A DNA stretch of 64,000 nucleotides from Amphritea atlantica (GCF_900111095.1 NZ_FOGB01000005.1:222561-286560); one strand, 5' to 3'. Counted from the first letter of the stretch, positions 46,002 to 56,571 are shown. A program made the numbers and translations. Notes: a model not told the origin generated them from the letters alone.

Positions 46002-47167
46002 GCCTCCAATCTGGCCATCACGTCAGACAGGGCATCCAGCAACCGGTCCAACTGCTCATCGGTATGGCTGGCGCTGATGGTGACCCTTAACCGGGCGCCC
46101 CCCTGAGGCACCGTTGGCGGTCGGATAGCACCGATAAAGATCCCTTTCGCTTCCAGTGCCGCACTGATCGCCATCGCCCGGTCAGCCTCCCCCACCAGAA
46201 TCGGCTGAATCGGCGTCGGCGAGGCCATCAGCGGCAGCCCCAACTGCTCGCAACCACTGCGAAAGCGCTGAATCAGATGGTTAAGTTTTTCCCGACGCCA
46301 CTCTTCCTGTTGCAGCAGCTTCAGACTGGCACGGGTTGCAGAGGCGATCGCCGGTGACATACTGGTGGTATAAATATAGGTGCGGGCATGCTGAATCAGG
46401 GTTTCTATCAGCTCTTCAGACCCAGCGACAAAGGCACCGGAGGTGCCGAAGGCTTTGCCCAGTGTGCCAACTAATACCTGTACCTGATCACTGCCAAGAT
46501 CAAAGTGATCGACCGTACCGCGCCCCTGTTGACCGATACAGCCAAAACCGTGGGCATCATCGACCATTACCCAGGCATTATGGGCAGCGGAGGTTTGACA
46601 GATCGCCGGCAGCTCGGCCAGATCACCATCCATACTGAAGACACCATCACAGACCACCAGTTTGCGGCGGGCTTCGGTCCGTTGCAGGCGGCTATCGAGA
46701 TTATCGGCATCGTTATGCAGAAAACGCTGAAAACGGGCGCCGCTGAGCAGTCCTGCATCCAGCAACGAAGCATGATTGACCCGGTCCTGAAACACCGCAT
46801 CCCGTTTATCCAGCAGCGCGTTAACTGCTCCGATATTAGCCATATAACCGGTCGAGAACAGCAATGCACGGGGACGCCCGGTAAACTCGGCAAGTTCCTC
46901 TTCCAGCGCATGATGCGCCTGACTGTGACCATTCACCAGATGGGAAGCGCCACCACCAACACCATAGTGGTCGGCCCCCTGTTTCAGGGCGGCAATCACA
47001 TCTGGGTGATTTGCCAGCCCCAGATAGTCATTGGAACAGAACGCCAGGCAGGCTTTGCCATCCACGATCACTTCCGGAGCCTGAGGGCTTTGTAGAATGC
47101 GACGCTGACGGTAGAGAGACTGTTTTTTACGCGCCTGCAGTTCAGCGCCCAACTGATCAAAAGACAT
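45998..47167 (-). CDS. bioF: 8-amino-7-oxononanoate synthase BioF
   Basis: This PLP-dependent enzyme condenses pimeloyl-ACP with alanine. The 389 residues include [15 protein letters not shown] near residue 48, the Gly-rich [25 protein letters not shown] near 200, and the PLP-lysine stretch [16 protein letters not shown] near 231. It lies second in bioBFHCD, 49 bp after bioB. Confidence 0.97.
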   Translation of the reverse strand: MSFDQLGAELQARKKQSLYRQRRILQSPQAPEVIVDGKACLAFCSNDYLGLANHPDVIAALKQGADHYGVGGGASHLVNGHSQAHHALEEELAEFTGRPRALLFSTGYMANIGAVNALLDKRDAVFQDRVNHASLLDAGLLSGARFQRFLHNDADNLDSRLQRTEARRKLVVCDGVFSMDGDLAELPAICQTSAAHNAWVMVDDAHGFGCIGQQGRGTVDHFDLGSDQVQVLVGTLGKAFGTSGAFVAGSEELIETLIQHARTYIYTTSMSPAIASATRASLKLLQQEEWRREKLNHLIQRFRSGCEQLGLPLMASPTPIQPILVGEADRAMAISAALEAKGIFIGAIRPPTVPQGGARLRVTISASHTDEQLDRLLDALSDVMARLEA

Positions 47168-47216
47168 GGTCAGATCCTTGTTGGACTGTCAGTGACAGCC
47201 CGGCGGGTAGAGAGAA

Positions 47217-48263
47217 TCAGGCTTCGTAGAAGAACGACTCATCTTTCTGTTTTTGCAGATCGTTGATGATCGCCTGTTCCTGAGTCTCATCCGTTTCGGA
47301 GATCCGTTGTTCAGGGTTGATCCCCAGGCGTTTAAACAGCTGCAGGTCACGATGGGTTTCCGGGTTCGGCGTGGTCAGCAGGCATTCACCATAGAAGATC
47401 GAGTTGGCACCGGCCATAAAGGTCATCGCCTGCATCTCATCACTCATGCTTTCACGCCCGGCAGAGAGACGAACATGGGACTTAGGCATCATGATACGGG
47501 CTACGGCGATGGTACGGATAAAGTCCAGATTATCCAGATCATCCGCGTTTTCCAGCGGTGTGCCTTTGACTTTTACCAGCATATTGATCGGCACACTTTC
47601 CGGCTGAATTGGCAGATTCGCCAACTGGCGCAACAGACCGATGCGATCATTGGCCGTTTCACCCATCCCCAGAATACCACCGGAACAGATTTTCATACCA
47701 GATTCACGCACATGGTGCAGGGTATCAAGACGGTCCTGATAGGTACGGGTGGTAATGATTTTGTCGTAAAACTCTGGCGATGTATCCAGGTTATGGTTGT
47801 AGTAATCCAGCCCGGCTTCCGCCAGTTGACCGGCCTTATCTTCATCCAGCATCCCCAGGGTCATACAGGTTTCCAGACCCAGCGCTTTCACCCCTTTAAC
47901 CATCTCGATCACATAGGGCATATCTTTATCGGCAGGATGTTTCCAGGCAGCCCCCATACAAAAGCGGGTTGAACCGGTTTCTTTGGCTTTTTTCGCCTTT
48001 TCCAGCACCGCTTCAACCTGCATCAGTCGCTCTTTCTCAAGACCGGTATTGTAGTGGCCACTCTGCGGGCAGTACTTACAATCTTCAGGGCAGGCACCCG
48101 TTTTAATCGACAGCAGAGTGCTCACCTGCACTTCATTGGGATTGAAGTTCTGTCGATGCACCAGTTGAGCCTGAAACAACAGGTCGTTAAATGGCAGATC
48201 GAACAGCGCCTGTACTTCCTGCTCGCTCCAGTCGTGTCGGATCTCTGTCTGGTGTTGTTGCAT
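47217..48263 (-). CDS. bioB: Biotin synthase BioB
   Basis: This radical SAM enzyme inserts sulfur into dethiobiotin. It has 348 residues from the ATG at 48263. The radical SAM cysteines are in [16 protein letters not shown] near residue 56, and further cluster ligands and SAM contacts are in the AAWKHP and GIMGLGE-like (GGILGMGET) motifs. The earlier in-frame start at 48296 adds 11 residues without a better ribosome-binding site. First gene of the biotin operon, divergent from comF. Confidence 0.97.
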   Translation of the reverse strand: MQQHQTEIRHDWSEQEVQALFDLPFNDLLFQAQLVHRQNFNPNEVQVSTLLSIKTGACPEDCKYCPQSGHYNTGLEKERLMQVEAVLEKAKKAKETGSTRFCMGAAWKHPADKDMPYVIEMVKGVKALGLETCMTLGMLDEDKAGQLAEAGLDYYNHNLDTSPEFYDKIITTRTYQDRLDTLHHVRESGMKICSGGILGMGETANDRIGLLRQLANLPIQPESVPINMLVKVKGTPLENADDLDNLDFIRTIAVARIMMPKSHVRLSAGRESMSDEMQAMTFMAGANSIFYGECLLTTPNPETHRDLQLFKRLGINPEQRISETDETQEQAIINDLQKQKDESFFYEA

Positions 48264-48320
48264 CGCCGTGTCTATCCTGTATTGATTAGATCGCAAAGAA
48301 AGGGATTTAATGAAAGGCTA

Positions 48321-48348
48321 ATTTTAATCTGACAGAAGGATCTGTCAA
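48321..48348 (-). promoter_or_regulatory. Candidate promoter of bioBFHCD
   Basis: On the minus strand TTGACA (48343-48348) is 16 bp from TAAAAT (48321-48326). The spacer carries an inverted repeat TGACAG-N6-CTGTCA (48330-48347). It does not resemble the classical BirA operator of E. coli. Confidence 0.5.
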
Positions 48349-48351
48349 CCT

Positions 48352-49068
48352 ATGTTTACAAAATATAAAAACAACTGGTTAAAATTTAATCTAAATAGAC
48401 GTTGTGTCTTGTGCAGCCAGCAGGCTATTTCGCAAACCCGGATCTGCGATGACTGCCTGACTGACCTTCCCTGGATCGGCAATGCCTGTCAGCGTTGCGC
48501 CAACCCACTTAGCAGTGCCCAGCTGCCGCACCTCATCTGTCCTCAATGCCAGAAAAAACCGCCACCGTTTGAACAGGTGATAGCCCCCTTTGAATACCGT
48601 TTTCCTATTGATCAGCTGATTCAACTGGCCAAGTTCAATCATCGGCCTCATCTGCTGAACCCATTGGCAGAATTGCTCAGTCTGCAGCTGCAGAATACTC
48701 CCCTGCCAGAACTCGTTATTCCGGTCCCTCTGCACCCTAAACGGTTACAGGAGAGACAGTATAACCAGGCGGCTCTGCTGGCTAAAAGAATCGCCCGCAA
48801 CCTGGATATTCCCTTTAGTAATCGTCTGCTGATCAAAACAGACAACACGCCACATCAGGCTGAACTGGATCGTAAAGCCCGCCGGAAAAACCTGCGCAAC
48901 AGCTTTCAGTGCTGTGGCTCGCCCCCCTCCTCTATCGCAATCGTCGACGATGTGATGACCACCGGTACAACAGCTGCTGAGATTAGTCGGGAACTCAAAG
49001 CAGCAGGCTGCCATCGGGTATATATCTGGGTCATCGCGCGCACCGCAAAAGAGTTGCATTTATACTGA
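48352..49068 (+). CDS. comF: ComF family protein (phosphoribosyltransferase-like)
   Basis: The 238-residue protein has an N-terminal zinc-finger-like part with four CxxC pairs (CVLC, CDDC, CQRC, CPQC, residues 18-67). A type I phosphoribosyltransferase domain contains the PRPP motif IAIVDDVMTTGTT near residue 198. ComF proteins take part in DNA uptake; the E. coli relative is called GntX. Placement next to bioB is common in gammaproteobacteria. Confidence 0.93.
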   Translation: MFTKYKNNWLKFNLNRRCVLCSQQAISQTRICDDCLTDLPWIGNACQRCANPLSSAQLPHLICPQCQKKPPPFEQVIAPFEYRFPIDQLIQLAKFNHRPHLLNPLAELLSLQLQNTPLPELVIPVPLHPKRLQERQYNQAALLAKRIARNLDIPFSNRLLIKTDNTPHQAELDRKARRKNLRNSFQCCGSPPSSIAIVDDVMTTGTTAAEISRELKAAGCHRVYIWVIARTAKELHLY

Positions 49069-49175
49069 AATAGGGCTTTTATTATTGTTTAATCAAAACC
49101 TTATGTTTATCTGTTTCCAGTTATATCATTAAAAAATAACAACCTTGCCTGTTATGCTGCCGTAAGGAGTCCGCA

Positions 49176-50912
49176 ATGGATCTGAGCAATATTGGTGACC
49201 TGATCGGAGGCCTGGGCCTCTTTCTGCTCGGTATGCAACTGATGACCAACGGTCTTAAACGTGCCGCTGGCCAGACACTTCGCAAAGCCCTTGAAGCGGC
49301 TACCCGATCGCGAATCCGGGGGCTGATATCTGGCACGGCAATTACCGCGCTGGTGCAGTCATCCAGCGCAGTGACCGTTGCCACCATCGGTTTTGTCAAC
49401 GCAGGTTTGCTGAATCTGGGTCAATCCGTGGCCGTTATCTATGGCTGTAATATCGGCACCACCATGACCGGCTGGCTGGTTGCCACCATCGGCTTTAATT
49501 TTAAAATCAGCGCTTTTGCCCTGCCAATGATCGGTCTGGGAGTGGTGATGTCTCTCATCGGCGGCGAAAAACGCTATGCACATATGGGCACCAGCCTGAC
49601 GGGATTTGGACTGTTTTTCATTGGTCTCTCGTTTCTCAAAGGCACCTTTCATGGGCTGGAAAACAGCATCCCTTTTGAAACGATAGGGGCTACCAGTTAT
49701 GGACTGGCGCTGTTTGTTCTGGCGGGCTTTGTTATGACAGTGCTGATTCAGTCATCCAGTGCGGCGATGGCAATCACACTTTCCATGGCATCAACGGGAG
49801 CTATTCCTCTGGCCGCCGCAGGCGCTTTGGTGATCGGAGCAAACCTGGGAACCACGTCCACCGCTGCACTCTCCGTTATCGGCGCAACCTCGAACGCCAA
49901 ACGGATCGCCTGTGCCCATGTTTTCTTTAACCTGATAACCGGCGCGGTTGGCCTGCTGCTGCTGATCAGCCTGGCGGGGGTTATCAACCGTTCAAACCTC
50001 AATCAGACTGTCGATATGGTGATCCTGCTGGCGCTGTTTCACACCCTGTTCAATGTAGTTGGGGTGATCATTATGTGGCCTGTTACCACGCCGATGGTGG
50101 CGTTTCTGGAGACCCGCTTCCGTCGTGGCGATGAAGACCAGGCCAAAGCCCGCTTTCTGGATAAAAATATTCTCGAAACCCCACCGCTGGCCATTGAAGC
50201 GATGACCCGGGAGTTAAGCCGTGTCAGCCGTATGGCATCCACCCTTGCAAAGCAGTCCCTTAGCGCAGAACTATCGGATAGCCCGCATATCAGATCGCAG
50301 TCGCTGATTATCAATAAGCTGATTATCGAAATCGGCACATTCAGTCAGAAACTGGGACAACAGCCGCTCAGTGAAGAGATCTCACAAATCCTGCCCAGCG
50401 CGATGCGGGTCGCCCGCTATTTTAATGAGATGGCCCGGCTTTCCGGGTTGATTGTTGAATACAGCGAACGGTTCAATCAGATCAGTGACAGCAACACCCA
50501 GAAAGATATCTATGAGCTGAAGAAGATCACCAATAAGATGCTGAATGCGGCGGTGATTGACGATGAAGCATACCAATCCTCCGCCGATACCCGTAAAGTT
50601 CTGTTCAAACTGGAAAAGAAATATCAAAAGATCAAACAACATATTCTTGAAGCGATGATCGAGGGACGCCTCAGTCCCGACGAAGGCACTAATCTGCTGG
50701 ATTCACTCAGCCATATCCACCGGCTCGGACTGCAGGCAGAGAAAAGTTCCCGTTACTGGAGCAGTCTGAGCCCGGTCGAACATCGCTCGCCGATCATCCA
50801 CCATGCAGAAGAGTCAGAACCTGAAGAGGAGTCGAAAATTTCGATCACTGAAGCAGAACCAGAGGATAAAAATGCCGACAAGTCAGCAGATCAACCGGTG
50901 ACAGCCAGTTAG
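49176..50912 (+). CDS. Na+/phosphate cotransporter with PhoU-like tail
   Basis: The 578-residue membrane protein has two inverted Na/Pi repeats with the QSSSA signature (ALVQSSSAVTVA near residue 65 and VLIQSSSAAMAI near 193) and about nine hydrophobic segments. A cytoplasmic helical tail (residues 330-540) resembles PhoU. The last 40 residues are highly acidic. AAGGAG precedes the ATG. The likely role is sodium-driven phosphate uptake or export (NptA/YjbB type). Confidence 0.93.
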   Translation: MDLSNIGDLIGGLGLFLLGMQLMTNGLKRAAGQTLRKALEAATRSRIRGLISGTAITALVQSSSAVTVATIGFVNAGLLNLGQSVAVIYGCNIGTTMTGWLVATIGFNFKISAFALPMIGLGVVMSLIGGEKRYAHMGTSLTGFGLFFIGLSFLKGTFHGLENSIPFETIGATSYGLALFVLAGFVMTVLIQSSSAAMAITLSMASTGAIPLAAAGALVIGANLGTTSTAALSVIGATSNAKRIACAHVFFNLITGAVGLLLLISLAGVINRSNLNQTVDMVILLALFHTLFNVVGVIIMWPVTTPMVAFLETRFRRGDEDQAKARFLDKNILETPPLAIEAMTRELSRVSRMASTLAKQSLSAELSDSPHIRSQSLIINKLIIEIGTFSQKLGQQPLSEEISQILPSAMRVARYFNEMARLSGLIVEYSERFNQISDSNTQKDIYELKKITNKMLNAAVIDDEAYQSSADTRKVLFKLEKKYQKIKQHILEAMIEGRLSPDEGTNLLDSLSHIHRLGLQAEKSSRYWSSLSPVEHRSPIIHHAEESEPEEESKISITEAEPEDKNADKSADQPVTAS

Positions 50913-51000
50913 AGTAGCGGGCACAATAGCCGTTATACACCCATGCCCGGTCACAGCATCGATCGGGCAACCATTTTCCACCGGCAGATGATTTCTGAAA

Positions 51001-51720
51001 ATGAACTCCACCATTACCTTCGAACCGATAGCGATTATCCACAGCGGCTATAAAGAAAAGTTTGGCATTCCCCGGCAGCCGGGTCTGGCCCGTTCGATGA
51101 GCGCCACGATTGAGCTGTTGCCCCCCTACAACAGCGCCGATGCGGTGCGTGGGCTGGAGCAGTGCAGCCATATCTGGCTGCTGTTTATATTCAGCGCCTG
51201 CGTGGGCAAAGGCTGGTCACCGCTGGTACGTCCGCCGAGGCTCGGCGGCAACGAAAAGCTGGGGGTGCTGGCCTCCAGATCCCCTTTCCGGCCCAACCCG
51301 GTGGGCTTATCACCAGTGAAGTTAGACAGGATACGTATTGAAGAGACTCAGGTATTTATCGATGTCAGTGGTGCGGATCTGCTGGATCAGACGCCGATCA
51401 TTGATATTAAGCCCTATCTGCCCTATGCCGACATCATAGGGGATGCCAGTTTCGAGCTGGCCAGCCAGATCGAAACGCTGGATCTGCCGGTCACATATTC
51501 CGCGCCAGCCAGTATCGCGCTGGAGCAACATAGCACCCGGTTAAAGCAACCGTTGCAACAACAGATTGAAGAGGTGTTACTGTGTGATCCCCGCCCGGCC
51601 TATCACAAAAACAATCCGCAACAACGGGAGTATGGCATCCGCCTGCATGACCTTAATATTCGCTGGACAATCAGTGACACAGAGGTTCAGGTGAGTGACA
51701 TCTCTATTGATCAATCATAG
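51001..51720 (+). CDS. trmO: tRNA (N6-threonylcarbamoyladenosine37-N6)-methyltransferase TrmO
   Basis: TrmO methylates t6A37 to m6t6A in tRNA-Thr. The 239 residues follow E. coli YaeB/TrmO throughout: PIAIIHSGYKEKFGIPRQPG at the start, RPPRLGGNEKLGVLASRSPF near residue 79, RPNPVGLS near 99 and LLCDPRPAYHK near 195, with the C-terminal domain ending in the HDLNIRW motif. It is a single-strand SPOUT-unrelated beta-barrel methyltransferase using SAM. Confidence 0.95.
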   Translation: MNSTITFEPIAIIHSGYKEKFGIPRQPGLARSMSATIELLPPYNSADAVRGLEQCSHIWLLFIFSACVGKGWSPLVRPPRLGGNEKLGVLASRSPFRPNPVGLSPVKLDRIRIEETQVFIDVSGADLLDQTPIIDIKPYLPYADIIGDASFELASQIETLDLPVTYSAPASIALEQHSTRLKQPLQQQIEEVLLCDPRPAYHKNNPQQREYGIRLHDLNIRWTISDTEVQVSDISIDQS

Positions 51721-51965
51721 TGCTCCGCTCAGATAACAGACGAAAGAAAGCAGCGCTGAGCGCTGCTAAAAAAGGGTACAAAGTAAACGTACGGGGTCTG
51801 GTCCTGCTGACCTCAATTCACGCCCCCTTTGAAGTTGAGACCACTATAAGATTGCAATCTGAAACCGTGCTGAAAGACTGGAGAAAATTAATTCGATTTT
51901 AGATTTTGAATAATTTACTATATTAGAAGTTTCTAATTTTAAGAGCATCTCCGGGGTTTCACGCT

Positions 51966-52940
51966 ATGAACAACTTGTCAGAGCAAACTTCAGCTTCAAG
52001 GCTGGAGCACTTTCCAATCACCTTCTTTGCGATGATTATGGGTATGACCGGACTGACACTGGTGTGGGAAAAAGCAAGCAAGGTATTTGCAGCTCCTGCC
52101 ATCATCGGCCAACTTCTACTGACCCTGACAGCCTGTCTGTTCCTGATTCTGGCGTTGATCTATCTGATGAAAATCATGCTGAAAACGCCCGCCGTCATCG
52201 CGGAGTTTCAACATCCAATCAAACTCAGCTTTTTTCCTGCATTCAGTATTAACCTGATTTTGATGAGTGTGGCAACGCTGGGGATATCTGAAAACCTGTC
52301 ATTTATACTCTGGAGTACGGGCACAGCCCTGCAACTGATACTGACCGTTTATGTATTGAACCAGTGGATTCACCACATCAAATTCCAGGTGATCCATATG
52401 ACGCCATCCTGGTTTATTCCCATTGTCGGTAACATTCTGGTGCCAATTGCCGGGGTCGAACATGGCTATACTGAACTCAGTTGGTTCTTTTTCTCCATCG
52501 GCGTCATCTACTGGATTGTGCTCAAGACTCTGGTGCTGAACCGGATGATGTTCCATGATCCAATGCCAGAAAAACTGCTCCCCACGATGTTTATCCTGAT
52601 AGCGCCCCCCGCTGTCGGGTTTATCTCCTATATGAAACTCAACGGGGAACTGGATAATTTTGCCCGCATTCTGTTCTATTCAGCTATGTTTCTGATTGTC
52701 CTGCTGCTCAGCCAACTGCCCCGCTTCACCCGAATCAGGTTCTTTCTTTCCTGGTGGGCTTACTCTTTCCCGCTGGCGGCATCCGCTATTGCTGCACAGC
52801 TGATGTATGTCACACTGGGGCAACCTTTTTACTACTATCTGGCTCTGCTGCTGGTGAGTCTTGCCACGGTGGTTATCGTCCTGCTATTCCTGCGCACACT
52901 ACTGGCGGTGATTCGTCACGAGATCTGCCTGCCGGAATAA
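51966..52940 (+). CDS. SLAC1/TDT family anion channel or transporter (TehA-like)
   Basis: This 324-residue integral membrane protein has ten hydrophobic segments. The opening LEHFPITFFAMIMGMTGLTLVWEKA and the mid-protein TPSWFIPIVGNILVPIAG are hallmarks of the TehA/SLAC1 group, which includes tellurite-resistance and malic acid transporters and anion channels. The substrate is not predictable. It ends at a terminator. Confidence 0.92.
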   Translation: MNNLSEQTSASRLEHFPITFFAMIMGMTGLTLVWEKASKVFAAPAIIGQLLLTLTACLFLILALIYLMKIMLKTPAVIAEFQHPIKLSFFPAFSINLILMSVATLGISENLSFILWSTGTALQLILTVYVLNQWIHHIKFQVIHMTPSWFIPIVGNILVPIAGVEHGYTELSWFFFSIGVIYWIVLKTLVLNRMMFHDPMPEKLLPTMFILIAPPAVGFISYMKLNGELDNFARILFYSAMFLIVLLLSQLPRFTRIRFFLSWWAYSFPLAASAIAAQLMYVTLGQPFYYYLALLLVSLATVVIVLLFLRTLLAVIRHEICLPE

Positions 52941-52963
52941 ACAGCCGGGTTTGCATTCTGCTT

Positions 52964-52992
52964 AAAACCGGGCTGTAATAGCCCGGTTTTTG
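52964..52992 (+). terminator. Intrinsic terminator after the SLAC1-family gene
   Basis: AAAACCGGGC (52964-52973) pairs with GCCCGGTTTT (52981-52990), followed by further T residues. Confidence 0.88.
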
Positions 52993-53027
52993 GTTCAGGC
53001 CACAACTTTCTTTTTCGGGGCATCCAC

Positions 53028-54320
53028 ATGAGCATATCCAGTGAGCAGATCCGTTTTGACCAGCAACATATCTGGCATCCCTACTCGTCGATGATCAACC
53101 CTCCGGCCGCTTATCCCGTGGTCTCTGCAGAGGGCGTCCGGCTGACACTGGCCGATGGCACGCAACTGATCGACGGTATGGCCTCCTGGTGGTCGGTGAT
53201 TCATGGTTATAGCAACCCAACGCTGAATGCAGCGGCTCATGCGCAGATCGACAAGGTATCTCATGTCATGTTTGGTGGACTGACCCATGAGCCGGCGATA
53301 GAGCTCTGCCGTCAGTTAGTGGAGATGACGGCAGAACCCCTGCAAAAAGTTTTTCTGGCCGATTCCGGCTCGGTTGCCGTTGAAGTTGCCTTGAAAATGG
53401 CGATTCAGTACTGGCACGCCAAAGGCAAACCCGAAAAACATAAGCTGCTCACTATTCGCAACGGTTATCATGGCGATACTTTCGGCGCGATGTCCGTGTG
53501 TGATCCGGTCACCGGAATGCATGAGATATTCAGCGGCGTGCTACCGCAGCAGTTTTTCGCCCCAGCCCCTCAAGTCAGGTATGGCCAGACCTGGGATGAA
53601 AATGATTGCGCAGAGCTGGAACAACTGATTGTTAAACATCATGGCGAGATCGCCGCACTGATCCTGGAACCGATTGTTCAGGGCGCTGGGGGGATGCGTT
53701 TTTACCATCCCGAGTATCTGAAAAAAGCACGTCAGCTCTGTGATGATTATGATCTGCTATTGATCGCCGACGAAATTGCCACCGGCTTTGGCCGCAGCGG
53801 TAAGCTGTTTGCCTGTGACCATGCAGGGATTTCACCGGATATCCTCTGTCTCGGCAAAGCGATTACCGGTGGCTACATGACCCTGGCCGCCACCCTGACC
53901 ACCACCCGGATAGGCGAAACTATCTCTGCCGGTGGCGCAGGCTGCTTTATGCATGGCCCGACATTCATGGGCAATCCGCTGGCCTGCGCGGTGGCTAACG
54001 CCAGCCTGAAACTGTTGCGCGAATCGGACTGGCAAAGCAATATTGCCCGGATCGAACAACAGCTAAAACAGGGTCTGGCGCCCCTGGCTGAACTGGACTC
54101 TGTGGCTGAAGTCCGCTGCCTTGGAGCTATCGGCGTGGTGGAGATGAAGCAACCAGTCGTGACTGCGGATATTCAGCCACTGTTTGTTGCCCGGGGGATC
54201 TGGATACGTCCGTTTGGTAAGCTGGTTTATGTCATGCCACCTTATGTGATGTCCGATGAGGATCTGCAGACACTGACGTCTGGCATGTGTGATGTCATCA
54301 GGGAATATTCTGAAAAGTAA
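53028..54320 (+). CDS. bioA: Adenosylmethionine-8-amino-7-oxononanoate aminotransferase BioA
   Basis: BioA converts KAPA to DAPA using SAM as amino donor and PLP as cofactor. The 430 residues include the opening [22 protein letters not shown] near residue 54, [17 protein letters not shown] near 110, [13 protein letters not shown] near 148, [11 protein letters not shown] near 247 and the PLP lysine in [15 protein letters not shown] near 276. It is separated from bioBFHCD by four unrelated genes and is on the opposite strand to that operon. Confidence 0.97.
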   Translation: MSISSEQIRFDQQHIWHPYSSMINPPAAYPVVSAEGVRLTLADGTQLIDGMASWWSVIHGYSNPTLNAAAHAQIDKVSHVMFGGLTHEPAIELCRQLVEMTAEPLQKVFLADSGSVAVEVALKMAIQYWHAKGKPEKHKLLTIRNGYHGDTFGAMSVCDPVTGMHEIFSGVLPQQFFAPAPQVRYGQTWDENDCAELEQLIVKHHGEIAALILEPIVQGAGGMRFYHPEYLKKARQLCDDYDLLLIADEIATGFGRSGKLFACDHAGISPDILCLGKAITGGYMTLAATLTTTRIGETISAGGAGCFMHGPTFMGNPLACAVANASLKLLRESDWQSNIARIEQQLKQGLAPLAELDSVAEVRCLGAIGVVEMKQPVVTADIQPLFVARGIWIRPFGKLVYVMPPYVMSDEDLQTLTSGMCDVIREYSEK

Positions 54321-54349
54321 AACACCCGCCTCTACCTGAGCAATGTGAT

Positions 54350-54386
54350 AAACCCGGGAATCACTGAGTATTGATTAACGGGTTTT
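54350..54386. terminator. Possible terminator between bioA and the membrane-protein gene
   Basis: AAACCCG (54350-54356) can pair with CGGGTTT (54379-54385) across a 22-nt loop, ending in T residues on the plus strand. It overlaps the stop codon of the convergent gene. Weak. Confidence 0.35.
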
Positions 54387-54978
54387 ACTGCTCTTTTTCG
54401 GGCTTATTAACCTCTTTTTCGCCCTCCCTCTTCTCAGCCATTAACTCATCCGATGTGCGTCTGATGATCTGCGGCACCAGACGCTCACTGAAACCTGCAA
54501 CAAACGACCAGAACAGCAGCTTGGCCACCTCCACCCCATCCACCGGGTAAGCGCCGGTTATCCAGCGATTGAACGATTCCGCGTCATTGATCACAAAGTC
54601 TCCCGGCGCGGGATAGGCCGGAAAAAGCGCCCCCTGAACAATATGGCCGACAAACATCAGCATCAGTACGATGGCAAAGATCCCCCCGTTTATCGGTATC
54701 AGTGTGATCGATATCCAGGAACCCGCCAGTACTTTCAGCTCATCGAGGGCGATAGAGGGTAAACGCTGTTGAATGCTGACAAAACCACCCAACAGACCGG
54801 TTACAAATACCAGCACCACCAGATAAGACCTCGGCTCGCAGCTATCCGGCAACTCACAGGAGGAACGCCGGATAAAACCATACAGGGTAAGGGATAAAAT
54901 AGTCAGCACAACGCCGGTAAACAGAACCAGTCGCTGGGTAATCTGCTGCAGGTATTCCTGACGCGCTATGGTGCTCAT
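54385..54978 (-). CDS. Uncharacterised inner-membrane protein
   Basis: I do not recognise this 197-residue protein. It has hydrophobic segments near residues 20-40, 55-72, 88-112 (WISITLIPINGGIFAIVLMLMF, split) and a weaker one near 155-170. The C-terminal tail is charged (RRTSDELMAEKREGEKEVNKPEKEQ, split over the last 25 residues). The start at 54978 (MSTIARQEYLQ) is preferred over 55122, because the extra 48 residues are unlike a protein N-terminus and overlap the cysM terminator. No ribosome-binding site is obvious. Confidence 0.75.
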   Translation of the reverse strand: MSTIARQEYLQQITQRLVLFTGVVLTILSLTLYGFIRRSSCELPDSCEPRSYLVVLVFVTGLLGGFVSIQQRLPSIALDELKVLAGSWISITLIPINGGIFAIVLMLMFVGHIVQGALFPAYPAPGDFVINDAESFNRWITGAYPVDGVEVAKLLFWSFVAGFSERLVPQIIRRTSDELMAEKREGEKEVNKPEKEQ

Positions 54979-55070
54979 ATTGAAATCGCTTATCTGACTG
55001 TTATATAGGCATTTACAAAACGAATTTATACAAGCAAAGTCTAGACGCCTCTGACAAACTTGCCAGCCAA

Positions 55071-55098
55071 TAAAAAAGCTCCGGCAATTGCCAGAGCT
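55071..55098 (-). terminator. Intrinsic terminator after cysM
   Basis: On the minus strand AGCTCTGGCAA (55088-55098) pairs with TTGCCGGAGCT (55077-55087), one G-T pair, followed by six T residues. Confidence 0.85.
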
Positions 55099-55131
55099 TC
55101 TCAGAGTCACTGCCGATAGCAAACGATAGGG

Positions 55132-56037
55132 TTAACCGCTGAATACACCGGTAGACAGGTAGCGATCACCCCGGTCACAGATAATACACACGATGATGGC
55201 GTTTTCCACTTCCCGGGCTAAGCGTAACGCCCCGGCAACCGCACCACCGGAAGAAACACCGCAGAAGATACCTTCCTCGCGGGCCAGGGCGCGCATGGTT
55301 TGTTCGGCTTCATCCTGAGTGATATCGATCACCCGATCCACCCGGGAGGCATCAAAGATCTTTGGCAGATACGCCTCTGGCCAGCGCCGGATACCGGGAA
55401 TTGCCGCCCCTTCGGCCGGCTGTAAACCGACAATCTGAACCGCCGGATTCTGCTCTTTGAGGTAACGGGAGGTGCCCATAATCGTTCCAGTGGTGCCCAT
55501 AGAACTGACAAAATGGGTTATCCGTCCATCAGTCTGTTGCCACAGCTCAGGCCCGGTTCCACGATAATGCGCTTCAGGATTATCCATATTGGCAAACTGA
55601 TCTAGCACAACCCCTTTACCCTCTGCCTGCATCTGCAGCGCCAGATCACGGGCTCCCTCCATCCCCTGCTCTTTGGTTACCGGAATCAGCTCAGCGCCAT
55701 AAGCGGTCATCGAGGTTTTGCGTTCCTCACTGCTGTTATCCGGCATAATCAGTATCATCTTGTAGCCCTTGATCGCCGCCGCCATCGCCAGAGCGATACC
55801 GGTATTTCCGGAGGTTGCTTCGATCAGGGTATCACCGGGCTTTATCTGGCCCCGCTGTTCAGCCAGCTGAATCATGCTCAGCGCCGGACGGTCTTTGACC
55901 GAGCCAGCCGGGTTATTTCCTTCCAGCTTACAGAGCACCGTATTGCCGCGGCCAGCATCGAGCCGCTGCAGGCGTACCAGGGGCGTGTTACCCACATAAT
56001 CTTCAATGGTCGGAAAGTTCATACTCATAGCCTGCAT
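55132..56037 (-). CDS. cysM: Cysteine synthase B
   Basis: CysM makes cysteine from O-acetylserine and sulfide or thiosulfate. This PLP enzyme of 301 residues shows the PLP lysine in NPAGSVKDRPA near residue 48, the substrate loop EATSGNTGIALA near 72 and PDNSSEERKTSM, where CysM has a basic residue that helps bind thiosulfate. A phosphate-cup motif SSMGTTGTIMG lies near 182. The first residues (MQAMSM) leave the exact start open by up to five codons. It has its own terminator. Confidence 0.95.
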   Translation of the reverse strand: MQAMSMNFPTIEDYVGNTPLVRLQRLDAGRGNTVLCKLEGNNPAGSVKDRPALSMIQLAEQRGQIKPGDTLIEATSGNTGIALAMAAAIKGYKMILIMPDNSSEERKTSMTAYGAELIPVTKEQGMEGARDLALQMQAEGKGVVLDQFANMDNPEAHYRGTGPELWQQTDGRITHFVSSMGTTGTIMGTSRYLKEQNPAVQIVGLQPAEGAAIPGIRRWPEAYLPKIFDASRVDRVIDITQDEAEQTMRALAREEGIFCGVSSGGAVAGALRLAREVENAIIVCIICDRGDRYLSTGVFSG

Positions 56038-56196
56038 ACCAGCCTGTCTTCGATCAGAATATATATTTATAACTTAATTGAATTAAAAAATAGTTTTATA
56101 TATCAAAAGTATTAATCGAGATAGTACCGGGGGTTAGATCAAAGCTCAATCAAAATAGATCGAAGGAGAGAGTGAAAGATGAAATACAGCTTTGCT

Positions 56197-56571
56197 TCAG
56201 GACTCAGCCACCGCAAACGCAACGATATGATCGGTTTCATCACTGTAAGAGAGGTGAATCTGTCGCACACCCAACAATCCGGCCTTCTCCAGCGCACCAC
56301 CATTCAGCTCCAGCAATGGACGACCTGATGTATCGTAGACGATATTAAAATGTTGCCAGCTGATCCCCCGGCCGATACCGGTTCCCAGCGCTTTTACCGC
56401 AGCCTCTTTTGCCGCAAAGCGTTTGGCCAGAAAGTTAACCGGCTGAGTGGAGCTGTGAAACTGTTGCAGCTCCTGTGGTGTCAGAATCCGCTCGGCAAGA
56501 CGCGGAGTTCGTTCCAGCGCCTTGCCGATACGGCGGATATCCAGCAGATCGGTGCCTACACCGATAATCAT
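56197..56571 (-). CDS. acpS: Holo-[acyl-carrier-protein] synthase AcpS
   Basis: AcpS transfers 4'-phosphopantetheine from CoA to apo-ACP. The 124-residue protein begins [15 protein letters not shown], with the metal-binding Asp, and has [20 protein letters not shown] near residue 48 with the second metal ligand Glu. Its start overlaps the pdxJ stop by 4 nt. Confidence 0.96.
   Translation of the reverse strand: MIIGVGTDLLDIRRIGKALERTPRLAERILTPQELQQFHSSTQPVNFLAKRFAAKEAAVKALGTGIGRGISWQHFNIVYDTSGRPLLELNGGALEKAGLLGVRQIHLSYSDETDHIVAFAVAES

Noticed and set aside
47253-47972. Plus-strand open frame (239 codons) opposite bioB
   Set aside because: Shadow of bioB, whose radical SAM motifs and operon context are unambiguous.
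48352-48362. TTTGTAAAC on the minus strand, resembling half of a BirA operator
   Set aside because: The second half-site at the required distance is missing and the sequence lies in the comF coding start; likely chance.
51720-51902. 60-codon open frame between trmO and the SLAC1-family gene
   Set aside because: Begins at a GTG overlapping the trmO stop, with no ribosome-binding site and no recognisable features; composition does not favour coding.
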